Assembly: GCA_018374355.1 (NCBI GenBank)
Contig: JAHAFI010000024.1
Location: 1-49,619 of the forward strand
Length of the DNA: 49,619 nucleotides
Source: Clostridiales bacterium
GTDB lineage: Bacteria; Bacillota; Clostridia; Lachnospirales; Lachnospiraceae
Reading direction: 5' to 3'
Shown here: in pieces, positions 40,689 to 49,558 of the stretch
How positions within the stretch are numbered: the first letter of the stretch is position 1
Layout: each line of letters opens with the position of its first letter
Translations under genes and position numbers: made by a program
The notes under the pieces: generated by a model
The model's input: the letters and a program-made list of their open reading frames with translations, nothing else
Told to the model about the DNA's origin: nothing
The model's database searches: none

Positions 40689-41552
40689 TCAATTTTTCTT
40701 TCCGATTGCCTCTCCCATTCGAACCAGCGTTTCATATCCATCCCGGGTATTCTTTAAAAGATCCCGGTCCACCGATACCTTTCCCTGTTCGCACAGCACG
40801 ATCACCGTAGAGCCTCCAAACTCAAACCGGCCCTTTTCCTGTCCTCTGTGCACCCGGCAGGCTCCGTGATAGTTATGGATTTTTCCTACCAGCAAAGCGC
40901 CCACCTCCATCACCAGCAAGGTTCCGAAATTCCGGGTGTGAAGCAGGCAGTATTCCCTTGTATTTTCTTTATAAATGGGTTCTGCATCATTTGCTGCGGG
41001 ATTGACTGTGTGAAAAATTCCCGGAATCCGGTAGTTACTGGATTTCACTCCGTCATCCATATAGCAATACCTGTGATAATCGTCCACTGTCAGACGGAAA
41101 ACGAAAGCATAACCCTCTTCAAACCGCTTCGCCAGCCTTCTGTTTCTCAGAAGAGAGGCCGCTGTATAGGATGTATGCTTGATGACAAACCTTCCTTCTT
41201 TCGTGATCGGATAAACCGACAGTTTTCCATCGCAGGGACTGATCAGAAGTTCCTCCTTGCCGGTAATGGGACGCTGTCCTTCTTTCAGTTGTCTGGTAAA
41301 AAAATCATTGTAGGAAGAAAATTCTTTTTTGACCCACTGGTTAGGATGAAGTCCATGCCTCCTGACAAATCCCGGAATCAAAAACCGGGAAAGGGAAAAA
41401 TCTAAAACACGGCCGCCCAACCCTGAAACTGCCGGATGAACCAGCACCTTTATAAGCCTTCTTCCTATAACGCTTCCATACATTTTTTTCAGAAAACAGT
41501 CCTGAAAAGATGTCTCTTCCCAGCGTCTTCCATCTCTCGATGCATATTTCAT
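40689..41552 (-). CDS. psd: Phosphatidylserine decarboxylase proenzyme
   Basis: 287 residues. It decarboxylates phosphatidylserine to phosphatidylethanolamine. The self-cleavage site reads FGGST (245-249) instead of the classic LGST; S248 would become the pyruvoyl group. DYHRYCYMDDG near 158-168 and the EVGALLVGKI strand agree with the family. No signal peptide; membrane-associated. It is between pssA, which makes its substrate, and queH, all in the same direction. Confidence 0.95.
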   Translation of the reverse strand: MKYASRDGRRWEETSFQDCFLKKMYGSVIGRRLIKVLVHPAVSGLGGRVLDFSLSRFLIPGFVRRHGLHPNQWVKKEFSSYNDFFTRQLKEGQRPITGKEELLISPCDGKLSVYPITKEGRFVIKHTSYTAASLLRNRRLAKRFEEGYAFVFRLTVDDYHRYCYMDDGVKSSNYRIPGIFHTVNPAANDAEPIYKENTREYCLLHTRNFGTLLVMEVGALLVGKIHNYHGACRVHRGQEKGRFEFGGSTVIVLCEQGKVSVDRDLLKNTRDGYETLVRMGEAIGKKN

Positions 41553-41566
41553 ATCTCGTCACCTCT

Positions 41567-42184
41567 TTAAAACACATGAAAAATTTTCAGCAGCGCCAGT
41601 GCAACAATCAGCACCAGTACCGCCAGCGTAATATTTTTCGGTTTTTTCACTTTTAAATCCACTACAAACAGCGTTCCCACCATCAGCATGGTGCAGTGGA
41701 GCAGCAGATTAAAATTATGTCCCGCCACATTTTTCAGCATGCACGCCAGCGGAAGAACAATCGCAATGGAGGTAATCGGCAAACCGCTGTAATATTTACG
41801 GACTTCCTCCGTCTCTTCCTGACGTCTCATTTCCATTACGTTGAAATAGCCCAGACGAACCACTCCGTTCATTCCATACCAAGCCAGAATCAAAACGCCA
41901 ATCACGCCGCGCATTCCCAGACAGTAGGACAGAAGAACAGGAAAAGCTCCAAAGCATACCATGTCGCAGAGAGAATCAATCTGGATTCCGAAATTTTTCT
42001 CTTCCTCTGTCCGATCCTTTTTTCTTCTGGCCACTTTGCCGTCGAACATATCGCATAGTCCCGAAAACGCAAGACAGACCAGCGCAGTTTTATAGTAACC
42101 ATTTACTGTAAACATCATCCCCACAAGAGAACTTACCAGACTCAGATAGGTAAGAACCACTGTATAATTATAAAATCCAATCAC
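41567..42184 (-). CDS. pssA: CDP-diacylglycerol-serine O-phosphatidyltransferase
   Basis: 205 residues with about six membrane helices. It makes phosphatidylserine from CDP-diacylglycerol and serine. The CDP-alcohol phosphotransferase motif spans D45 to D74: D45, D48-G49-x2-A52-R53, then G66-x3-D70-x3-D74, with an insertion of a few charged residues. The start is GTG at 42184, with AAGG 9 bases upstream inside the end of the preceding gene. The serine supply genes and PE synthesis occur in the same window but in separate units. Confidence 0.94.
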   Translation of the reverse strand: MIGFYNYTVVLTYLSLVSSLVGMMFTVNGYYKTALVCLAFSGLCDMFDGKVARRKKDRTEEEKNFGIQIDSLCDMVCFGAFPVLLSYCLGMRGVIGVLILAWYGMNGVVRLGYFNVMEMRRQEETEEVRKYYSGLPITSIAIVLPLACMLKNVAGHNFNLLLHCTMLMVGTLFVVDLKVKKPKNITLAVLVLIVALALLKIFHVF

Positions 42185-42185
42185 C

Positions 42186-43226
42186 TCATATATCCTTCTT
42201 TCTCTTTTGTCTTTTCCCCAGAGTCAGGTGTGCCGTCACAGTCATCACTGCGCTGACCAAAAGCTCTGTATAATAACTCAGTCCTCTGCACAAAATCATG
42301 CCGGGTAAAATAAGGGCGGTTCCAAAAACCGGCGCAAAAATCACAGAGAATAATTTTTCCGAAATCCCCATGCCTCCGGGAAGAGGAAGCATATCCACGG
42401 CTACCGCAATTACTGCCTGAAGCATGGTCAGCTCATATATCCCGCAGTTTTTCAGACCAAAGGAGCGGTACACAAAATAGGTCACCGCAAACAATACCAT
42501 ACGCTGAATAAAGGTAATCAAAAACACATAAACTACTACCCGGAAATTTTCTTTTAAGTAAGCGGCCGTTTCATGGTACAGCTCCATGGACTGATCCAGT
42601 TTCTCCAGTCTTTTCGGTTTTTGGGCAAGCAGATGACACTTGACCAGCCAGTCATACCCTTTCATCATGATTTTCTTCATAAGAAGCGGATGAAAAACCA
42701 GCAGAAGCAGCAATGTCACACAGATTACATTTAAAAATAATCCCAGATAAAACACCGGCATAATCTGCTGAAGGTATTTTTTTACGAAACCATGTTGAAA
42801 AAGCAGAAGAAACACTCCAATCAGAACCAGAACCGTCTTATATGCAATCGTCACAATCATCAAAACCAATGATGAGACAGGAAGAGGAATTCTTTCTTTT
42901 TTCATATATACCATCTGCATGGGCTGTCCGCCGCTGGCAGACGGAGTGATACAACTGAAAAAAAATCCCACGGAAGAAATCAAAAAGCACTTCCATTTTT
43001 TCACCGGAAATTTCAGTTTCTTCATAAGGTAATGCAGGATAATGGATTCTCCCCAGATAAAAAATATTACACACAATACCGCCAAAAACAAATACCAGCC
43101 GTTTGTCCCCCGTATGGTCTCCTGAATCCTGCTCAAATCTTCGCCGTAAAAGACCCCGTACAGCGTAAACCCAAACACCAGCACAAGAAAAATCCCGTTT
43201 CCGATTATTTTTTTCTTATTTTTCAT
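42186..43226 (-). CDS. YbhN/lysylphosphatidylglycerol-synthase-type integral membrane protein
   Basis: 346 residues with about eight membrane helices. Conserved blocks SCITPSASGGQPMQMVYM near 92-109 and LPLPGGMGISEKLFS near 285-299 are those of the LPG_synthase_TM (UPF0104) family, whose members flip or sense lipids. It has no cytosolic aminoacyl-transferase domain, so it is not a full MprF. It lies one base before pssA and 21 bases after the PAP2-like gene, which ties it to phospholipid metabolism. Confidence 0.87.
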   Translation of the reverse strand: MKNKKKIIGNGIFLVLVFGFTLYGVFYGEDLSRIQETIRGTNGWYLFLAVLCVIFFIWGESIILHYLMKKLKFPVKKWKCFLISSVGFFFSCITPSASGGQPMQMVYMKKERIPLPVSSLVLMIVTIAYKTVLVLIGVFLLLFQHGFVKKYLQQIMPVFYLGLFLNVICVTLLLLLVFHPLLMKKIMMKGYDWLVKCHLLAQKPKRLEKLDQSMELYHETAAYLKENFRVVVYVFLITFIQRMVLFAVTYFVYRSFGLKNCGIYELTMLQAVIAVAVDMLPLPGGMGISEKLFSVIFAPVFGTALILPGMILCRGLSYYTELLVSAVMTVTAHLTLGKRQKRKKDI

Positions 43227-43247
43227 GAAATCCTTCTCTCTTGTTCT

Positions 43248-43946
43248 TCAAGTTCGTCCCGACGTACCAAAAATTTTTTCTGTACATCTTTCCAGTATAC
43301 CAATAAGCTTCTCTGTCCTGCCGGTACGGGAAACCAGCAGATGCATTCCCTCTGCAAGCCCGATTCCTGCAGCCACATCTGCCAGTACATGCTGCTTAGT
43401 GAACAGGGTAGACAGGCATATAAGAACGGCGCCGATTCCCACTGCCATCCGGTACCACACCGGAAGTTTTTTCTCAGCACGCACAGCAACCCAGCACAGC
43501 CAACTGGAGAGACAATGAATCGACGGAAAGAGATTAACCGGGTCATCCATCCGGTACAAAAACCGAAGTACCTCGCTCCAGAATCCATTTCCAAAATCCA
43601 CCGGTCTTACATTTGTGGTAGGTATCACCAGAAAACAGATACCGCATATAAGTTTTGCAAAAACATCCGCAAAAACAAGCCGGTAAAATTCTTCCCGGTT
43701 TGCTCCTGCAATCACAAGATATGTTACGGCACAAAACAGGAAAAAAAGATAGTACACGCTGACAAATTCTGGAACTGTCGGTATGTTCCTATCCAGCACC
43801 GTCTCCATATTCCAGTGCTTCTGATCGGCCGTCAGCCACTGGGTACCATAATATATCGCGGAATTGATTGTCAACGCAGCCGTAACCGGTATGACAGCAT
43901 ACAGCGGCAGCCATGGGTCAACGTATTTTCTCAGCCATTTTCTCAC
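43248..43946 (-). CDS. PAP2-superfamily membrane phosphatase/transferase
   Basis: About 232 residues with six membrane helices. The three phosphatase motifs are recognisable though diverged: PTTNVRP, then NLFPSIHC, then STLFTKQHVLADVAAG with the catalytic histidine and aspartate. This resembles PAP2/inositol-phosphorylceramide-synthase-like proteins. The GTG at 43946 has GGAGG 7 bases upstream; longer ORF starts fall within or ahead of the predicted promoter. First gene of PAP2-YbhN-pssA-psd-queH. It may dephosphorylate a lipid phosphate or transfer a head group. Confidence 0.83.
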   Translation of the reverse strand: MRKWLRKYVDPWLPLYAVIPVTAALTINSAIYYGTQWLTADQKHWNMETVLDRNIPTVPEFVSVYYLFFLFCAVTYLVIAGANREEFYRLVFADVFAKLICGICFLVIPTTNVRPVDFGNGFWSEVLRFLYRMDDPVNLFPSIHCLSSWLCWVAVRAEKKLPVWYRMAVGIGAVLICLSTLFTKQHVLADVAAGIGLAEGMHLLVSRTGRTEKLIGILERCTEKIFGTSGRT

Positions 43947-44024
43947 AATTTTGCCTCCCATCCTTTTGCCTAAAAGACTGCTGTCCCCTCTGTTTGCAGT
44001 CCCAAAAAGCTTCAAACTGCGTCC

Positions 44025-44053
44025 ATTATATCGAAAAAACCATTCATCCACAA
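44025..44053 (-). promoter_or_regulatory. Promoter of the membrane-lipid operon
   Basis: Minus-strand TTGTGG and a perfect TATAAT have a 17-base spacer. Transcription near 44018 gives a leader of about 70 bases, which supports the internal GTG start of the PAP2-like gene. Confidence 0.65.
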
Positions 44054-44183
44054 CAATCTTCCATAAATCTTATAGAATGTTAAAATTTTTTTAAGAAGTA
44101 TCTGCGGCTGCTGTGTTTTTTCACCTCTGTTTCTCTTTGTCATATGATAGAATATATGAACATCCCCTGTAAGGAGGATTCTT

Positions 44184-44951
44184 ATGACCACGTTATTAAA
44201 ACTTCAGGATGTCGGAATGTCTTACCATACCATGGATGGAGAAATTCCCGCCCTTTCTCATATCAGTTTTTCTCTCAAAGAGGGAGAATTTGTTTCGCTT
44301 GTGGGACCCAGCGGCTGCGGAAAAAGTACCATTTTAAATCTGATTGCCGGGCTTCTCCGCCCGGAGACAGGCGCCATCACCATTCAGGATGTGCCTCTTC
44401 AGCAGGCACAGCTTCCCATTGGATACATGCTGCAGAAGGATCATCTGTTTGAATGGAGAACCGTCTATGAAAATGTAATCCTCGGTCTGGAAATCCAGAA
44501 GAAAATGACGCCGGATCGTCTTTTGCGGGTTAACCAGCTTTTGGAAGATTACGGGCTTTCTGATTTTAAACAGGCCCGCCCTTCCCAGTTGTCCGGCGGG
44601 ATGCGTCAGCGTGCCGCCCTGATCCGTACCTTAGCTTTAGAGCCTGCGCTCCTGCTTCTGGATGAACCTTTTTCCGCTCTGGATTACCAGACGCGACTCA
44701 ATGTCAGCGATGATATCGGAAAAATCATCCGAAGGGAAAAAAAGACAGCCCTTCTTGTTACCCATGATATCTCGGAAGCCATCAGCATGTCTGACCGTGT
44801 CATCGTTCTCACCAAAGCCCCCGCCTCAGTACGCTGTGAAATTCCTATTGAACTGGATATAGAAACAAAAACACCAATGACTGCCAGAAGTGCGCCAAAT
44901 TTTAAAATTTATTTTAACAAGATCTGGAAGGAGCTGAACCAGCATGAATGA
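44184..44951 (+). CDS. ABC importer ATP-binding protein, nitrate/sulfonate/taurine type
   Basis: 255 residues. Walker A GPSGCGKS (41-48), Q-loop Q84, signature LSGGM (136-140), Walker B LLLLDEP (156-162) and H194. The sequence following the signature (RQRAALIRTLALEPALLLLDEPFSALD) is of the SsuB/TauB/ThiZ group. AAGGAGG lies 7 bases before the ATG. Its end overlaps the permease start by eight bases. The substrate could be a sulfonate, nitrate-like or pyrimidine compound; the missing binding protein prevents a choice. Confidence 0.93.
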   Translation: MTTLLKLQDVGMSYHTMDGEIPALSHISFSLKEGEFVSLVGPSGCGKSTILNLIAGLLRPETGAITIQDVPLQQAQLPIGYMLQKDHLFEWRTVYENVILGLEIQKKMTPDRLLRVNQLLEDYGLSDFKQARPSQLSGGMRQRAALIRTLALEPALLLLDEPFSALDYQTRLNVSDDIGKIIRREKKTALLVTHDISEAISMSDRVIVLTKAPASVRCEIPIELDIETKTPMTARSAPNFKIYFNKIWKELNQHE

Positions 44952-45657
44952 ATCTTCTCTGCAGAGAGCTTTTATCCGTTCTCAAAAAAAACAAAAGTAT
45001 TTTATCCGAATTATGCGGATCTTGATTTTTGTGGGTTTTCTCGGTCTCTGGGAAACCAGTGCCCGGATGGGGTGGATTGACTCCTTTATCTTCAGCAGTC
45101 CCTCCCAGATTGTCTCCACTTTCTTTCAATTACTCTTACATCAGAATCTAGTTATCCATATCGGAGTCACCCTTTCAGAAACACTGATCAGCTTCGTGCT
45201 GGTTGTTCTCATAGGCGTAGGCACCGCCATTCTTCTATGGCTGTGTCCACGGCTTTCCTCTATTCTGGAACCATACCTTGTCGTATTGAACAGCCTGCCA
45301 AAATCTGCGCTGGCTCCTCTTTTAATCGTCTGGCTGGGAGCCAATATGAGGACCATTGTGGTAGCTGGCATGTCAGTGGCAATCTTTGGTTCTATCATCA
45401 GTCTGTATACCGGATTTCAGGAAATCGATCAGGATGAATTGAAACTGATTTACACTCTGGGCGGGAACAAACGGGATACCCTGTTCAAGGTGGTTCTTCC
45501 AGCCTCTGTGCCGTTCCTCCTCAGCGTGATGAAGGTCAATATCGGGCTGTGTCTTGTGGGGGTGGTGATTGGGGAATTTATCGGGGCGAAGCGAGGACTG
45601 GGGTATCTGATTATTTATTCCAGTCAGGTGTTTAGATGTGCAGGCGTTCTGATATGA
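44944..45657 (+). pseudogene. ABC importer permease, SsuC-like, truncated at the 3' end
   Basis: 237 residues, against about 255-270 in the family. The coupling loop KLIYTLGGNKRDTLFKVVLPAS (EAA-type, near 160-181) is intact, but the protein stops right after GYLIIYSSQVFR, where relatives continue with one more membrane helix and a charged end. The last six codons (CAGVLI) do not look like the family, so the natural 3' end has been replaced. The usual third gene, for the substrate-binding lipoprotein, is missing; minus-strand gene debris starts immediately. Function is doubtful. Confidence 0.75.
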
Positions 45658-45740
45658 TGTGATAGCCTCTGGAGGCGGTGATTGATTTCATACTCAGGAT
45701 ATTTTTTCTTCCATTCAGTAAAATTTAATATTTCGAATCC
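45623..45740 (-). pseudogene. Gene remnant without a start
   Basis: One minus-strand frame is open here, without a start codon, and reads like coding sequence (FTEWKKKYPEYEINHRLQ). It ends at a TGA opposite the truncated permease and runs into the region of the nuclease-like fragment in another frame. I do not recognise the family. It may be the C-terminal debris of the neighbouring nuclease-like fragment after a frameshift, or of another gene. Confidence 0.4.
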
Positions 45741-45946
45741 ATTACCGGATTGGACGCATTTCCAACATTGCTATTTTTATATTCTATAAATAACAATCTA
45801 TCTCTTTCTTCTACAACAATATCCGCATCCGACAAATATTCTCCATATATAGAAGTCACATCATGCACTTCATATACGTTTTCCGCAGAAGAAAAATCTA
45901 TTACATACTGATTATTTTCATCTGTCCACTTTTTACTCATGGTCAT
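45725..45946 (-). pseudogene. N-terminal fragment of a PD-(D/E)XK-like protein
   Basis: 73 residues. WTDENNQYVIDFSSAENVYE and then SDADIVVEERDRLLFIEYKN show the D...E-x-K spacing of a restriction-endonuclease-like core. It then stops at DSKY. It overlaps the ATPase fragment upstream by four bases, as a partner gene would. Too short to be a complete nuclease; probably the remains of the second gene of a two-gene ATPase-nuclease module. Confidence 0.55.
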
Positions 45947-46765
45947 TCCTTCATAGAATATTCCAGTGCTTCATCTAAAAGCTGAGTATCTGCTTCCATA
46001 ATCTTGTTTCCCTTGAGTTCACTAAGATAAAAAGCTTCCGCATACTCTGTTTTTCCGTCTTGTTCAAAAATGCTGTAATACTTCACCTGTTCTTTCGCCT
46101 TACGCCGAATTTCAAAATATTTTAGTAGATTATAACTATGTGTGGCTATAAAAATCTGAACCCCGGCCTTTTCCAGTTCTAACAATACATTTCTTATCAG
46201 TTTCCAAATAAGTCCTAATTTTCTCAAACCTTCTGCTTCCAAATGAGAAATCTATTTTTTCACCGTTTTCTTTTAAGACATAGAATCTATCATCCTCATT
46301 AACAATTGTCCCGTTTATTACCTTGCTGATGTGATTCAAAATATCCTTAAAATAATATGGCACTTCCCTCACTTCCGGCAACGATGCATTCACAATAATA
46401 TCAACCTGCGTTTCATCAAATGGCAGCCTGTATTTCTGGTTCAGAGCTAAAAATCCTTTCGAATGAGACAGCATTTCCATAGTTGGAATATACAGTGCCT
46501 TATAGTTCTGCCCTTGCCATGACTGATCTGGGTAAAAATATCCTGTTTTTTGTTTAATCGTATATCTACAGAAGCTTTTTTCATCTGAAACTTCAAAAAA
46601 AGCCTCTGCCTTATCTTTGTTCTTTATCAAATCTCTGTCCTTCAAATTCCCGGAAAACAACGCAGCCAATTTGTCCTTTTGTAAATCAATCCCATTTGTG
46701 CAACTCCACTTAGCCGCAGCATAAATTTCCTGCCCTTTCCATATACACATAGAGATAATTCTCAT
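45943..46765 (-). pseudogene. Decayed AAA15-type ATPase, frameshifted and with internal deletion
   Basis: Two fragments of one ATPase. The upstream part (46136-46765) lacks the Walker A end and runs to KIDFSF. There an extra G at about 46239 shifts the frame; the downstream part (45943-46242) resumes with EAEGLRKLGLIWKLIRN. Immediately after, VLLELEKAGVQIFIATHSYN follows without the Walker B segment (DEP-type) that should lie between, an in-frame deletion near 46188. Three independent lesions make it a pseudogene. Related intact ATPases work with PD-(D/E)XK partners; the fragment just downstream fits that. Confidence 0.8.
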
Positions 46766-48438
46766 ATATGCCGTTTTAATACCCTGCAGTTTTTCCTAAA
46801 AAACGCAATCCCATAGCAGATGATATTCTCATATCCCTCTGATTCCAGCTCTCTAAAATACTCTTTTGTCTGAATCTGCTTCATCGCCTCTTTCGCTTTT
46901 TCTTCCATTAGTCTGAATGAATTTGCCTGTTTCAGTTCAAAAATCACCACTGGTTTTTTCACATCCAAGCTTTTCAACACGATATCCGATCGTCCGTCTC
47001 CTGCTTCTTTGTTTGATTCCACCATATATTCCTTCAATGGTTTTATCAACCCCAGCAAAAATCCATGATAAAAAGCTTCTTTTCCATCAAAAAAACTAAT
47101 ACTTTCTCTTAATTGCTGGCCCAATTCCTCCTGCAGCCCTATTTCATCCCCTGCAAGCAGAGCCTGATATAAGGCAGACAAATCCTCTCTCCTGATTTTA
47201 TCAGCCATCCATTCTCTTACTTTGCTCTTATAGATATAATTTACTTCCGCATTCGGAACCTGCACGCGCATATAACGCTGTTCGTCCTCGAAACGCTCTG
47301 CTGTCTTTTTTAAATATCCCGTAAAGTAAAGGAAATTCCAAAGATTATCTTTTGATTTTTCAATGTCCGCATAAGTAATATCCTCATGGATTTTGCTTTC
47401 CAGAGATTCTCCGGCCATCAATCTTTCTATTTCATTTTTTACCTGTAAATCTGCATTTTCAATCAGTATGCGAATAATACTGTTGGAGCTGGTATTCGAC
47501 CAATACGGTTTCGGAAATGCATTCGGATCTTCCAGCAGATCTGAAAGATAACTCAAAACACTCCACGGATTATAAACTTCCTGCTCACCAAAGAGATAGC
47601 CATCGTACCATTCTTTTATTACAGGCAATTTATCGTTCAATCCATAGTAATCCAATATTTCCCCGATTTCTTCTTCTGTAAATCCAAAATACTCTTCATA
47701 TGCTTTATCTAAAATGGAAATGATACGCAGATTATTCAGTCCTGTAAAAATACTTTCCTTAGAAATTCTCAAACATCCCGTAATCACTGCAAATTCCAGA
47801 CAACTATTTGTTTTTAAAACAGATTCAAACAAAGAACGGATAAAATTTACCATTTTGTCATAGAAACCACAAAAATAGGCATTTTCCAATGGCACATCAT
47901 ATTCATCCAGTAACACAATGACCTTTTTCCCATACTGATAATAAAGTATCTGAGATAAAAACTGCAGAGATGTAAGATAGTCCTGCTCGTCTCCCTGTGC
48001 ATTCAATATTTTCTCAATTCTTTCTTTTTCAAATTCATACGCGCGTACTTCTTTCTCATGACGGCGAAATTCCTCTGCGATCGCCTGTCGGATTGCTGTA
48101 AATGCATATTCAAAAGATTCCTGCCTTGCACTTTTCAGGGACAAGTGAATCACCGGATATTTTCCCATGTGTTTTTCACAGATTTCTTTTTCCTGTCCAA
48201 TAGCCAGATTTTCAAATAAAATATCTGGTTTCTGTTCCAGATTTTCAAAAAAGCACTGAAGCATACTGATGTTCAATGTTTTTCCAAAACGTCTTGGCCT
48301 TGTAAATAAAGTCACTTTACTTCTCACATCCAACAGTTTTTTGATCAGCAATGTTTTATCTACATAGTATCCATTATTTTCTATAATTTCCCGAAAATCT
48401 TCCTGCCCCAGTGGCAAAAATTTATAGTTGTTCACCAT
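46762..48438 (-). CDS. AAA-ATPase-like protein with C-terminal PD-(D/E)XK domain
   Basis: 558 residues. The N-terminal part is the AAA-ATPase_like family: PLGQEDFREIIENNGYYVDKT, Walker A-like TRPRRFGKT (46-54) and Walker B VIVLLDEYD (173-181). The C-terminal part (DUF1703, about 470-558) has a nuclease-type core with SDIVL followed by VVIFELKQ. These large clostridial/Bacteroides families are of unknown function. The ATG at 48438 overlaps the HipA-like stop by seven bases, with AGGA ahead. A decayed ATPase follows directly. Sequence is A+T-rich. Confidence 0.88.
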   Translation of the reverse strand: MVNNYKFLPLGQEDFREIIENNGYYVDKTLLIKKLLDVRSKVTLFTRPRRFGKTLNISMLQCFFENLEQKPDILFENLAIGQEKEICEKHMGKYPVIHLSLKSARQESFEYAFTAIRQAIAEEFRRHEKEVRAYEFEKERIEKILNAQGDEQDYLTSLQFLSQILYYQYGKKVIVLLDEYDVPLENAYFCGFYDKMVNFIRSLFESVLKTNSCLEFAVITGCLRISKESIFTGLNNLRIISILDKAYEEYFGFTEEEIGEILDYYGLNDKLPVIKEWYDGYLFGEQEVYNPWSVLSYLSDLLEDPNAFPKPYWSNTSSNSIIRILIENADLQVKNEIERLMAGESLESKIHEDITYADIEKSKDNLWNFLYFTGYLKKTAERFEDEQRYMRVQVPNAEVNYIYKSKVREWMADKIRREDLSALYQALLAGDEIGLQEELGQQLRESISFFDGKEAFYHGFLLGLIKPLKEYMVESNKEAGDGRSDIVLKSLDVKKPVVIFELKQANSFRLMEEKAKEAMKQIQTKEYFRELESEGYENIICYGIAFFRKNCRVLKRHI

Positions 48439-49514
48439 TTTCCTGCCCCTTCCAATATTTTTACTCTTTCCAATACCTGTTCCCACTGTATCGCCGTCAG
48501 AAACTGCGGAATCTCCATTTTTTTCAATTCGGCAAAATCCATTTGCAGTTCTTTCTGTGCCGCTAAAGCAGCCCCCAGCAATGTTTTTTCTTCTTCTGTT
48601 GTCTGGGAAATCACCTGAGAATAAGCGGAAAAAGCATGATCGTGATCAAACAATGGACAATATCCTATTATTTTTCCCGATTCATTATCCATAAAAAATC
48701 CCCAGTTCTGTTCATGCCTGTCATTATTATTCAGAATATAATCTGCAATCTGCATCTTATAGTAAAATTCTCTGTCTATATTTATAGCCTCTTCATATGG
48801 ATTCATTTCGTAAGCTTCACAAAATATCTTAAATTCTTCAAACGTCACCATCGCGGTATCTTCCGTTGTGAATAGTCTGGAATTAACGATCACTTCTCCA
48901 ACTCCGCTAATCCACTGTTTTCTTTCCTCTGACAGATAAGAATTTATCTCCTGATCCGCTGATATCCGGTACGGTATATGCGGTATTTTAAGGGCTGTGA
49001 GAATCGCATCCGCAGGAATCTCATATTTTCCTACCTTGTGAAGATAAAGCCCGTCTTCATGACGAATCCACCCTTTTGCGCTTGCGCCTAAAGTAGTCAG
49101 TTCCGGTGTATGAATTTCCTTTTTTATCTGCGCCGTCATTGGATAATGAATGCTTCTTCCTGACAGGGAAATCTCCGTAATAAACAACGTAAGGGGATTA
49201 TGAAACAAATTTACTTCTTTCCATGTCTTTCTGTCTTCCTCCTGACAAATCCAATAGGAATCTTCCAAACTCAATCCTCTGCAGGCTTTACTCACCGCAT
49301 AGCGATTACTCTGAGACAGTCTCAAAGAATTCAAAATCTCTTTGGCATAGCTTCTTCCTATGGATAACGTCCTGTTGGATGCCCATTCAATAAAATCAAC
49401 CACCGTAACGTCCTGTTTTCTCAATGCAAAGGGAAGATGCGCAAAATCCAAAACTGTACATACTCCATTATTCTGAACTTCCAGCACTGGCATATCTTTT
49501 AAGAACAGTTTCAT
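48432..49514 (-). CDS. HipA-like serine/threonine kinase-fold protein
   Basis: 360 residues. Kinase catalytic motif LNNNDRHEQNWGF (D265 as the base, N270) and metal-binding PLFDHDHAF (D290) match HipA proteins, and TTLGASAKGWIRHEDGLYLHKVG (140-162) resembles their N-lobe ATP loop. The first 130 residues are not the usual HipA N-subdomain. No HipB-like antitoxin is visible, although the window ends 105 bases upstream. It is coupled to the AAA-ATPase/PD-(D/E)XK gene. AGGAGA lies a few bases before the ATG. A kinase in a toxin-antitoxin or defence module is inferred. Confidence 0.8.
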   Translation of the reverse strand: MKLFLKDMPVLEVQNNGVCTVLDFAHLPFALRKQDVTVVDFIEWASNRTLSIGRSYAKEILNSLRLSQSNRYAVSKACRGLSLEDSYWICQEEDRKTWKEVNLFHNPLTLFITEISLSGRSIHYPMTAQIKKEIHTPELTTLGASAKGWIRHEDGLYLHKVGKYEIPADAILTALKIPHIPYRISADQEINSYLSEERKQWISGVGEVIVNSRLFTTEDTAMVTFEEFKIFCEAYEMNPYEEAINIDREFYYKMQIADYILNNNDRHEQNWGFFMDNESGKIIGYCPLFDHDHAFSAYSQVISQTTEEEKTLLGAALAAQKELQMDFAELKKMEIPQFLTAIQWEQVLERVKILEGAGKW

Positions 49515-49540
49515 TGTATCTCTCCTAGTATAATAATGGT

Positions 49541-49558
49541 GTAGTCAATAAAGACTAC
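49541..49558. promoter_or_regulatory. Inverted repeat upstream of the HipA-like gene, possible operator
   Basis: GTAGTC-AATAAA-GACTAC, 6-bp perfect arms. A TATACT box follows 8 bases downstream on the minus strand (49527-49532), but no good -35 box is spaced from it. The position fits an autoregulatory operator of a kinase toxin operon. The last 60 bases of the window show nothing else. Confidence 0.45.

Noticed and set aside
43032..43973. 313-codon plus-strand ORF
   Set aside because: It spans the reverse complement of two recognised membrane protein genes and has no ribosome site.
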